Shown here: positions 1 to 5,887 of the stretch, in pieces
Layout: each line of letters begins with the position of its first letter
Numbering within the stretch: position 1 is the first letter of the stretch
DNA from: Candidatus Jorgensenbacteria bacterium
GTDB taxonomy: Bacteria; Patescibacteriota; Minisyncoccia; UBA6257; GWB1-50-10
NCBI GenBank assembly: GCA_016234345.1
Contig: JACRFG010000003.1
Coordinates: 1-5,887, forward strand
Direction: 5' to 3'
DNA: 5,887 bases
Program-made: the position numbers and the translations under genes
Notes under the pieces: model-generated
Told to the model about the DNA's origin: nothing
Databases searched by the model: none
Seen by the model: the letters and a program-made list of their open reading frames with translations, nothing else

Positions 1-271
1 GCACTATCGATCGAGTTACTTCAACGCCGCACTTTTCACATACCACTCCTTTATATCTAATTTTCTTATATTTACCACAGTAACATTCGTAGTCTTTAGT
101 CGGACCGAATATACGTTCGGAGAAAAGACCGTCTTTTTCCGGACGTTGCGTACGATAATTCAATGTTTCCGGCTTGGTTACCTCACCATGAGACCAGGTA
201 AGAACTTCGTCGGGCGAAGCAATTTTTATGGCAATACTTTTAAGATCGCTTTGGCTTTGTTTATTATCCAT
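1..271 (-). CDS. rpoC: DNA-directed RNA polymerase subunit beta' (N-terminal part, runs off left edge)
   Basis: This is the start of the largest RNA polymerase subunit, which with RpoB forms the active-site cleft. Only the first 90 codons are inside the window. Visible residues include the bacterial RpoC opening: an IKIASP-type segment (about 15-20), WSHGEVTKPETLNYRT (26-41), PEKDGLFSERIFGP (44-57) and then the zinc-binding site with Cys63, Cys65, Cys78 and Cys81 (CYC...CEKC). These are the four positions that bind zinc at the clamp base in other bacteria. The ATG at 271-269 is the only reasonable start: an in-frame TAA, which is rpoB's own stop, lies five codons upstream and no ATG, GTG or TTG lies between. 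No Shine-Dalgarno sequence precedes it; the 12 bases upstream are all A or T. It is the last visible gene of the operon and follows rpoB in the usual order. The catalytic NADFDGDQM motif lies beyond the edge and cannot be checked. Confidence 0.97.
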   Translation of the reverse strand, partial: MDNKQSQSDLKSIAIKIASPDEVLTWSHGEVTKPETLNYRTQRPEKDGLFSERIFGPTKDYECYCGKYKKIRYKGVVCEKCGVEVTRSIV

Positions 272-283
272 AAATTTAATTAT
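272..283 (-). other. rpoB-rpoC junction: 12-base all-A/T spacer without Shine-Dalgarno
   Basis: The spacer between the rpoB TAA and the rpoC ATG reads ATAATTAAATTT on the minus strand. It contains no G or C, so no Shine-Dalgarno pairing is possible within it, and the last rpoB codons upstream offer no GGAG-like stretch either. Its length is a multiple of three, so rpoB and rpoC share one reading frame, interrupted only by a single TAA. Initiation on rpoC therefore probably relies on an unstructured A/T-rich leader and on ribosomes finishing rpoB. There is no room for a terminator or promoter. Confidence 0.7.
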
Positions 284-3200
284 TTATTCATCGAAATTCT
301 CGCTTTCTTTCTCGTAATCGTAGTTAACACTCAAATTCAAAGATTTGAGCTCGTTAACAAGCACGTTGAATGAAGCGGGAATATTGGGTTTCTTAATATC
401 CGTACCGCGGATGACTGATTCAAAAGCGGCTGAACGACCGAGGACATCGTCGGATTTTATAGTCAACATTTCTTGAAGCGTATGAGCGGCTCCATAACCT
501 TCGAGAGCCCACACCTCCATTTCTCCGAATCTCTGACCGCCAAGTTGAGCCTTACCACCAAGCGGTTGCTGAGTAATCAATGAGTACGGTCCGGTAGAAC
601 GCATGTGTATCTTATCTTCAACCAAATGATTTAATTTCATAATATAAATCGAGCCAACAGTTATAGGTTCTCTAAATGGAGTGCCGGTCATGCCATCGTA
701 GAGAGTCACTTTGCCACTAGGCGGTAATCCTGCACGCACCAATTCTTTTTGAATTTCATCTTCTCCACCACCGACAAAGCTTGGCACAACCGCTCTAAAA
801 TCCAATTTCTTAGCCGCGAAACCAAGATGTGTTTCAAGAATTTGGCCTAAGTTCATACGAGAAGCTACGCCTAATGGATTTAAAACAATATCTACTGGCG
901 TTCCATCTTCAAGATAAGGCATATCTTCCATTGGACGGATTTGTGAAATAACCCCTTTGTTACCGTGACGCCCGGAAAGTTTATCGCCGGCTTTAATCTT
1001 ACGAAGCTGCGCAACCTCAACCTGAATCTTTTTTATAATACCCGGCTCAAGTTTATCGCCCTTATCTCGAGCAAAAATTTTAATGCCAATAATCCTACCC
1101 TGCTTACCATGAGGCAAAGTTAATGAGGTATCTTTAACATCTCGAGCTTTTTCTCCAAAAATAGCTCGAAGCAGTCTTTCTTCTGACGAAAGCTCGGATT
1201 CGCCTTTAGGTGAAATTTTACCTACTAAAATATCGCCGGTGCGCACTTCAGCGCCGATTCGTATAATACCCTCTTCGTCTAAATTACGTAGTTTATCTTC
1301 GGCAACATTGGGAATATCCGGTGTAGTAATTTCCGGACCGAGTTTAGTATCACGCACAGAACAAATAAAAGTCTCAATATGAATCGAAGTAAACCTATCC
1401 TCTCGCGCTACCCGTTCAGATAAAATAATCGCATCTTCGAAATTGCCTCCACGCCACGGAACAAACGCTACAACCAAATTCTGCCCCAAACTTAAAACAC
1501 CCTGATCCGTAGCCGGACCGTCAGCTAGAAGAGCTCCTTTCTTTATCCGGTCACCAACCGAGACCACCGGCCGTTGGGATATACACGTAGATTGATTCGA
1601 ACGTCTGAATTTAAGCAAAGGATACGTACGCTTTGTACCACTTGCTGTTTTTACCACTACCGCACGGCTGTCTACTTCGATAACAGAGCCGTCAACATCT
1701 GCAATAACCATTTGTTCTGAATCGTGGGCAGCTTTTTCTTCTTGACCTGTTCCGACCAGCGGAGTTTCGGCTTTAAGCGAGGGAACGGCTTGTCTCTGCA
1801 TGTTTGATCCCATGAGAGCGCGATTGGCGTCGTTATGTTCAAGAAACGGTATAAGTGCAGTAGAAACAGAAATAAGCTGATTCGGTGAAACATCGGAAAG
1901 ATCAACTTCATCACGCGCACATATTCCGGCAGCTCCCTTTACACGAGCCGGAACTATTTTAGAAATAATGGAGTTTTTATCGTTAATAGGAATATCGGCC
2001 TGTACAATATTGAATTTCTGTTCTTCAATCGCATCAAGCCATACTACTTCCCGACCGATAACTCCGTCTTTTACCTTAAAATAAGGCGACTCTATAAAAC
2101 CGAATTCGTTGATTCGAGCATAAGTTGAAAGATAACTAACTAAACCAATATTGGCGCCTTCAGGAGTTTGAATAGGACAAATCCGACCATAATATGAAGG
2201 ATGCACGTCACGCACTTCAAAACCGGCCCGCTCACGAGTAAGACCTCCAGGACCCATAGCGCTAAGCCTACGTTTATGTTCAAGCTCAGCCAGAGGATTT
2301 ACCTGATCCATAAACTGAGAAAGTTGTGAAGAAGCGAAAAAGTCACGAACAACAGCTGTTAAAAGCTTGTAATTAACGAGTTGTACCGGCTGTAGGGTCT
2401 TGCGATCAAAGGTAGACATACGATCCTGAACGCCACGGCGCAACCGCGCAAAACCAACCCGTAACCGCGATTGGACGAGTTCTCCAACCGCACGAATACG
2501 TCTATTGCCTAGATGGTCGATATCATCCGGCTCAGCATCAAGGCGGCTATTCAATATAATGATTTCACGGATAATCGCCGTGAGATCATCTTGATCGAGA
2601 AGACCGCTTTCTTTTTTAGAAATATTCAAGCGCTGATTGAATTTAAACCTACCCACGCGGCTCAAGTCGTAACGATCGAAACGGAAAAACATTCCCTCGA
2701 TAAGCGATCGCGCGTTATCAACCGTGGTAAGATCACCAGGTCGAAGTCTTTGATGAATACCCAAAAAAGAATCGTCCTGATTCTTGGCTTCATCTTTTTT
2801 CAATGTTGCTTCGATTTGTTTAACCGTACCACGATCAATGTCAGCAAATGCTTTTAATATGGAAGCGTCGTCTTTGAATCCGAAAATCCTCAATAATTGA
2901 GTTACGGGTGCCTTCCTTTTACGATCAATCTTTACGCCAATAAATCCATCGGCCTCGGTTTCGAACTCAAGCCAAGCTCCTCGATTGGGTATTACCTTAC
3001 CGCCGAAAAGTTTTCTGCCCCGAAGAACATTAGCCACAAAATAAACGCCGGCCGAACGAACAAGCTGTGAAATAACTATTCTCTCAACTCCGTTAATAAT
3101 GAAAGTGCCGCGAGCGGTCATCATCGGAAAATCACCGAGATAAACTTCCTGTACTCTAGTCTCTTTGGTTACACGATTAACGAGTTTGAGATTCACGCGT

Positions 3201-3460
3201 AGAGCGGCTTCGTAAGTCTGATCTTTTTCCTTGGTCTGCTCCTCGGTATACTTGGGCGGATCGAAATGAAAATCCGAAAAGCTTAACTCGAGTTCTTTGC
3301 CGGTATGATCTTTAATCGGAGAAATTTCATCAAAAAGCTCTCGTAGCCCTTGGCCGAGAAACCATTTATATGAGTTCAACTGCATCTCGATGAAATTAGG
3401 CGGCTCGTAACTTGGACCTGAATATAATGAAAAAACCTTGGTTTTTAATGATTTGTTCAT
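284..3460 (-). CDS. rpoB: DNA-directed RNA polymerase subunit beta
   Basis: This is the second-largest catalytic subunit of RNA polymerase, complete at 1058 residues with a TAA stop. Family landmarks run in order: protrusion and lobe start (MTARGTFIINGVERIVISQL, about 114-133); the rifampicin-pocket region (FASSQLSQFMDQ to GPGGLTRERAGFEVRDVHP, 375-421); CPIQTPEGANIGL (428-440); RALMGSNMQRQAVP (547-560); GGNFEDAIILSERV with Glu675-Asp676 near the active site (671-684); the flap region (about 745-815); GDKLSGRHGNKG with active-site lysines Lys827 and Lys835 (825-836); NPLGVASRMNLGQILETHLG (861-880); and the C-terminal clamp segment from GGKAQLGGQRFGEMEVWALE (968-987) to SVIRG (1015-1019). The large lineage-specific insertions of E. 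coli RpoB are absent and the C-terminal tail is short, which accounts for the small size. The ATG overlaps the mltG stop (ATGA), and a weak AAGGG lies 10 bases upstream. Rifampicin-contact residues Gln382, Asp385, His395 and Ser400 have the sensitive-type identity. The identification is certain; the Patescibacteria assignment is inferred. Confidence 0.99.
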   Translation of the reverse strand: MNKSLKTKVFSLYSGPSYEPPNFIEMQLNSYKWFLGQGLRELFDEISPIKDHTGKELELSFSDFHFDPPKYTEEQTKEKDQTYEAALRVNLKLVNRVTKETRVQEVYLGDFPMMTARGTFIINGVERIVISQLVRSAGVYFVANVLRGRKLFGGKVIPNRGAWLEFETEADGFIGVKIDRKRKAPVTQLLRIFGFKDDASILKAFADIDRGTVKQIEATLKKDEAKNQDDSFLGIHQRLRPGDLTTVDNARSLIEGMFFRFDRYDLSRVGRFKFNQRLNISKKESGLLDQDDLTAIIREIIILNSRLDAEPDDIDHLGNRRIRAVGELVQSRLRVGFARLRRGVQDRMSTFDRKTLQPVQLVNYKLLTAVVRDFFASSQLSQFMDQVNPLAELEHKRRLSAMGPGGLTRERAGFEVRDVHPSYYGRICPIQTPEGANIGLVSYLSTYARINEFGFIESPYFKVKDGVIGREVVWLDAIEEQKFNIVQADIPINDKNSIISKIVPARVKGAAGICARDEVDLSDVSPNQLISVSTALIPFLEHNDANRALMGSNMQRQAVPSLKAETPLVGTGQEEKAAHDSEQMVIADVDGSVIEVDSRAVVVKTASGTKRTYPLLKFRRSNQSTCISQRPVVSVGDRIKKGALLADGPATDQGVLSLGQNLVVAFVPWRGGNFEDAIILSERVAREDRFTSIHIETFICSVRDTKLGPEITTPDIPNVAEDKLRNLDEEGIIRIGAEVRTGDILVGKISPKGESELSSEERLLRAIFGEKARDVKDTSLTLPHGKQGRIIGIKIFARDKGDKLEPGIIKKIQVEVAQLRKIKAGDKLSGRHGNKGVISQIRPMEDMPYLEDGTPVDIVLNPLGVASRMNLGQILETHLGFAAKKLDFRAVVPSFVGGGEDEIQKELVRAGLPPSGKVTLYDGMTGTPFREPITVGSIYIMKLNHLVEDKIHMRSTGPYSLITQQPLGGKAQLGGQRFGEMEVWALEGYGAAHTLQEMLTIKSDDVLGRSAAFESVIRGTDIKKPNIPASFNVLVNELKSLNLSVNYDYEKESENFDE

Positions 3461-4485
3461 AGATATTTTGCCCTTTTTATATTGTGTTCTTCAAGGGTTT
3501 TTGAAAATAATGTTTCTTTAGTCTTTGAGGCCGAAAGATAAAAAAGGTAAGGGCTTGTTTTGGGTGTAACAGCTGCTTTAATAGCTGCCTGCCCGGGATT
3601 AGAAATGGGCGTCGGCGTCCACCCCAACCGCTGATATGTATTGTAAGGAGACGCAATGGTCAAATCTTCTCTACCGACGAGAAGCGTGGGGCATTCCATA
3701 AGCTCTCCATCGCATTTTGCATAAGAAAGGGTTGCATCGATCTGCAAAGGAATTCCTAATTTTAGTCTTTTAAACATTATTCCGGCTACAATTTGACGAT
3801 CGTTAAATTCCGGCACTTCACGCTCTAAATAAGAAGCGAGTATGAGAAAATCGTACCAATCTTTTTTGCTTTCCAGTTCAGGCCAAGATTTTACGGTAAA
3901 TGTATCTAAAAATACTCTTACAATTTTTTCGACCGATGAATTTAGATTAAAACGATAAGTATCGGGGAAAAGAAAACCTTCGAACGAGTGAACTCCGGTT
4001 AAAAATTGGTACTCCGAAGCGAGTTCGTCTGGCCGAAAGGAATTTAATTCGCCTTTTTCAATAATTCCATAAACTGCAAGTATTGCATCAATATCTTTTA
4101 CAGTCGTGCCTTCCGGAATAGTAACAGTGACTTCATTCTTTCCTCCAGCCGTCAAAATTCTTACGATTTCAGGAACGCTCATCGTATCGGACAATTGATA
4201 AATGCCCGGTTGAAAACGTTGAGCTCGACCGGTAAGCAATGAATAAAATTTAAACACGGCTATTGATTTTAATAATTTTGTTTGGGAAAGTCGTGCACCG
4301 ATATCCCTAAAACCTTCTCCTCTTATTATCCTAAATTGTATCGATGCTTCATCGCTTGTTGAAGATCCACCACTCCATGCCGCTGGCTGCAATCCGTAAA
4401 AAAAATAAGCGATGATAATGATAAAAAAGAGCACACATCCGATTCCAACCAAAAAACTAAAGGAAAACCGTCCTCCCATTCTCAT
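3457..4485 (-). CDS. mltG: MltG/YceG-like endolytic murein transglycosylase
   Basis: This is a membrane-anchored lytic transglycosylase that, in characterised bacteria, cuts nascent glycan strands inside the chain and helps end peptidoglycan polymerisation. The protein is 342 residues, about the usual family length. It has an N-terminal transmembrane anchor (about 9-30, very rich in Ile and Phe), a linker, a LysM-like subdomain (about 49-115, with the family's QPGIYQLSDTMSVPEIVRIL pattern at 92-111), and the YceG catalytic domain. Catalytic-domain motifs are SFEGFLFPDTYRF (167-179), ASYLEREVP (217-225), in which Glu223 matches the catalytic Glu of the family, GIPLQIDATLSYA (244-256), SPYNTYQRLGWTPTPISNPG (279-298) and LEEHN (331-335). 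Its ATG overlaps the rodA stop and its TGA overlaps the rpoB start, both as ATGA. A second in-frame ATG (Met3) could be used instead; neither has a clear Shine-Dalgarno. Being next to rodA fits a shared job in wall growth. One oddity is that the His usual before the Phe-Ser of the C-terminal motif is missing (KETLFSKT, 323-330). Confidence 0.95.
   Translation of the reverse strand: MRMGGRFSFSFLVGIGCVLFFIIIIAYFFYGLQPAAWSGGSSTSDEASIQFRIIRGEGFRDIGARLSQTKLLKSIAVFKFYSLLTGRAQRFQPGIYQLSDTMSVPEIVRILTAGGKNEVTVTIPEGTTVKDIDAILAVYGIIEKGELNSFRPDELASEYQFLTGVHSFEGFLFPDTYRFNLNSSVEKIVRVFLDTFTVKSWPELESKKDWYDFLILASYLEREVPEFNDRQIVAGIMFKRLKLGIPLQIDATLSYAKCDGELMECPTLLVGREDLTIASPYNTYQRLGWTPTPISNPGQAAIKAAVTPKTSPYLFYLSASKTKETLFSKTLEEHNIKRAKYL
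3471..3475 (-). promoter_or_regulatory. Weak Shine-Dalgarno-like site for rpoB
   Basis: The minus strand reads AAGGG here, followed by 10 bases to the rpoB ATG. It lies inside the last codons of mltG. It is the only purine-rich, G-containing stretch at a usable distance from any start codon in this window, which suggests that rpoB gets some independent ribosome loading besides coupling from mltG. The match to AGGAGG is partial and the spacing is slightly long, so this is tentative. Confidence 0.35.
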
Positions 4486-5558
4486 GCTGAGGATTCAAGT
4501 TGAATGTGTTCCATTATACTCATAAGTATAGCAACCGTCAAGAGGCTAGAACCGCCATAGCTGAAAAAAAGGAGGGGTATTCCAGTAACGGGTAAAAGTC
4601 CCATATTTGACCCCACATTTATCAAAAAATGAATAGTTAAGAGGATTCCCGCCCCCAAAGCCAGAAAACGAGCATAATTATCACGGCCCCGAAGACCAAT
4701 CCTAACTACACGAAATATAAGAATACCATAAAGACCTATTAACACCACACCGCCAACTACTCCCCATTCTTCGGCAAAAGCCGCAAATAGAAAATCGGTA
4801 TGGGCCGCAGGCAAAAAATGGAGCTTAGCTTGCGTTCCTCCACCAAACCCCTTGCCCCATAATCCTCCGGATCCAATCGCTATTTTAGATTGTATGACGT
4901 TATAACTCGTACCTAATGGATCTCGTTCTGGAAAAATAAAACTCATAATGCGTTCTTTCTGATATGGTTTCATGGCAAATGCCCATAAAAAAATGCACAA
5001 CATAATAGCAATAAGCAAACCAACCGCAAGTCTCTTCTTGTTAATCCCGCTTGCAAAAAGAAACCCAGACCATATACCAAGAACCACAACCGCTGAACCA
5101 AAATCAGGATGGAATAAAACAAGAACGACCGGCAATATAGTATAAAAAAACGAAGCAAAAATATTTCTTCCTTGCCATGCGGCTATATACCGCTTAGAAA
5201 AGAAATGTGCCAAAATAATAATCAACGCGAGTTTGGCGAGTTCAACCGGCTCAAACTGCAATCCCCCGAATACAAGCCAGCTCTTAGTGCCACGGATAGT
5301 TCGTGATTGCAAATTAGATATTATAAGAAGAGTAATACTTAAAAAGTAAAGACCGTGGCGAAACCAAGTCTGACTCCCAAGCCATCGCCAATCAAGTTGA
5401 CTTCCTAAAAAAATAACTGCGAATGCAAGCGCATACCAAATGAGTTGCCGACCAAAATATAAAGGCTCAACACTTGCAAGAGAAAGAAGGCTCGTCAAAG
5501 CGATGCTAAGGAGTGCTCCGAAGAGCACCCAATCGAAATTAGCAAATCGACGAATCAT
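4482..5558 (-). CDS. rodA: RodA-type SEDS peptidoglycan glycosyltransferase
   Basis: This is a polytopic membrane enzyme of the SEDS family (RodA/FtsW/SpoVE), which polymerises lipid II into glycan strands outside the membrane, normally in complex with a class B penicillin-binding protein. The product is 358 residues with ten hydrophobic segments by eye (about 9-30, 37-53, 66-83, 104-120, 133-149, 153-170, 176-196, 262-285, 298-316, 326-350) and the large extracellular loop between segments 7 and 8. The loop carries DPLGTSYNVIQSKIAIGSGG (213-232), GKGFGGGTQ (235-243) and LPAAHTDF (249-256); Asp255 is the conserved catalytic aspartate. The GTQ and AEEWG wording favours RodA over FtsW. The C-terminal signature is GLLPVTGIPLLFFSYGGSS (320-338). 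Two signature positions differ from consensus: FEPVE (102-106) where QPSE is usual, and Leu330 where PLPF is usual. The ATG overlaps the upstream stop (ATGA), and the TGA overlaps the mltG start. No Shine-Dalgarno is visible, so translational coupling is likely. The partner PBP2 and MreBCD are not in this window. Confidence 0.95.
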   Translation of the reverse strand: MIRRFANFDWVLFGALLSIALTSLLSLASVEPLYFGRQLIWYALAFAVIFLGSQLDWRWLGSQTWFRHGLYFLSITLLIISNLQSRTIRGTKSWLVFGGLQFEPVELAKLALIIILAHFFSKRYIAAWQGRNIFASFFYTILPVVLVLFHPDFGSAVVVLGIWSGFLFASGINKKRLAVGLLIAIMLCIFLWAFAMKPYQKERIMSFIFPERDPLGTSYNVIQSKIAIGSGGLWGKGFGGGTQAKLHFLPAAHTDFLFAAFAEEWGVVGGVVLIGLYGILIFRVVRIGLRGRDNYARFLALGAGILLTIHFLINVGSNMGLLPVTGIPLLFFSYGGSSLLTVAILMSIMEHIQLESSA

Positions 5559-5887
5559 TTTACACTAACGTATACTTTAGTTACCTTAAGATCAACAGTA
5601 CGAGCTAACTCCTTATCTTCCGGAAAAATAATAGTAAAAGGTTTTTCTCCAAAAGCAGATAAGTTTTCAATAATAGTCTGAGCCGCAAAAACTTCACGGT
5701 CGTTTTGAGTTGATAGGATTCCTATAATTTTAGCTTCTTTAACAGCAAGAGGTGTCGGGTTACGCATGATACCGCTTATACGTATACGATTCCCTTCGAC
5801 TGTAGTAATTAAGTCTGTGGGCGGACTAACCTGTGGATGAAACAAAATCGCAGCTGATTGCCAATCCTCTTCTCCAATCGGAGAAAA
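5555..5887 (-). CDS. Hypothetical protein, C-terminal part (possible FxLYD-like beta-sandwich domain), runs off right edge
   Basis: I do not recognise this gene with certainty. The frame is open from the right edge to a TGA at 5557-5555, giving 110 visible residues. No ATG occurs in the visible frame. The first possible start is a TTG at 5845-5843 with no well-spaced ribosome-binding site, so the reading frame most likely begins beyond the window. The visible part alternates hydrophobic and polar residues as in a beta-sandwich: NRIRISGIMRNPTPLAV (about 33-49), AKIIGILSTQNDREVFAA (about 52-69), NLSAFGEKPFTIIFP (75-89) and VDLKVTKVYVSVK (98-110). The order 'G-x-x-x-N-P, then a short strand pair, then L-S-x-x-G-E-x-x-P-F' resembles FxLYD-type extracytoplasmic domains, which are often anchored by one N-terminal membrane helix. 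That resemblance is by eye only. It shares an ATGA overlap with rodA and is probably cotranscribed with it, so a role at the cell envelope is a reasonable guess. Confidence 0.7.
   Translation of the reverse strand, partial: FSPIGEEDWQSAAILFHPQVSPPTDLITTVEGNRIRISGIMRNPTPLAVKEAKIIGILSTQNDREVFAAQTIIENLSAFGEKPFTIIFPEDKELARTVDLKVTKVYVSVK

Noticed and set aside
146..373. Plus-strand open frame of 75 codons across the rpoB-rpoC junction.
   Set aside because: It is antisense to the well-supported rpoC start and rpoB end, has no recognisable motif or ribosome-binding site, and is explained as a shadow frame.
1672..1920. Minus-strand open frame of 82 codons in another frame inside rpoB.
   Set aside because: It overlaps a highly conserved rpoB segment on the same strand, with no independent start signal or motif.
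2513..2857. Plus-strand open frame of 114 codons inside rpoB.
   Set aside because: It lies fully antisense to conserved rpoB coding sequence, its product has no family features, and it is best read as a shadow.
3476..3505. Possible internal promoter for rpoBC at the end of mltG: TTCAAA, an 18-base gap, then TATAAA on the minus strand.
   Set aside because: The -35 match is only 4 of 6, the region codes for the conserved MltG C-terminus, and a start from here would leave a leader of about ten bases that loses the AAGGG site. Such matches are common by chance in A/T-rich DNA. Transcript start mapping would decide.
4970..5158. Minus-strand frame of 62 codons inside rodA with a hydrophobic product.
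   Set aside because: Out-of-frame reading of membrane-protein DNA often yields hydrophobic peptides; it has no ribosome-binding site and no motif.
5555..5845. Treating the right-edge gene as a complete 96-residue protein starting at TTG.
   Set aside because: The frame stays open for 14 more codons to the edge with plausible protein-like content, no well-spaced ribosome-binding site precedes the TTG, and a start beyond the window is more likely.
1..5887. CRISPR arrays, tRNA or rRNA genes, insertion sequences, riboswitches or intrinsic terminators.
   Set aside because: Coding sequence covers all but 12 bases, and I saw no regular direct repeats, terminal inverted repeats or GC-rich hairpin followed by a T-run on the coding strand in the gap.

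Overview
The window is a dense block of genes, all on the minus strand, from a bacterium that is most likely a member of the Patescibacteria (Candidate Phyla Radiation; a Parcubacteria-like lineage is my best guess). That placement is an inference from four things: a short RpoB (1058 residues, against roughly 1190 in Bacillus and 1340 in E. coli), the style of its N-terminal region, the extreme gene packing, and an unusual gene neighbourhood. TGA serves as the stop codon of three genes. This argues against the lineages that recode UGA as glycine (Gracilibacteria, SR1/Absconditabacteria).

In transcription order (right to left) the layout is as follows. First comes the C-terminal part of an unrecognised protein that enters from the right edge (5887-5555). 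Next is a complete SEDS-family peptidoglycan glycosyltransferase, RodA (5558-4482). It is followed by a complete MltG/YceG-type endolytic murein transglycosylase (4485-3457), then the complete RNA polymerase beta subunit, RpoB (3460-284). Last is the first 90 codons of the beta' subunit, RpoC (271 to the left edge), including its four-cysteine zinc-binding site.

The first four genes are joined by three identical 4-base ATGA stop/start overlaps. rpoB and rpoC are separated by only 12 bases, all A or T. No stretch is long enough to hold a separate promoter, terminator or RNA gene, and the longest gap is those 12 bases. The simplest reading is a single operon. Translation of the cell-wall genes and rpoB is probably coupled through the overlaps, because convincing Shine-Dalgarno sequences are absent except for a weak one before rpoB.

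Functionally the block joins cell-wall growth (RodA polymerises glycan strands, MltG cuts nascent ones) with the two catalytic subunits of RNA polymerase. In most bacteria rpoBC instead follows ribosomal protein genes such as rplJ-rplL. The arrangement is the most notable thing in the window. I found no mobile element, CRISPR array, tRNA, rRNA or clearly new system; each gene except the right-edge fragment belongs to a well-known family.
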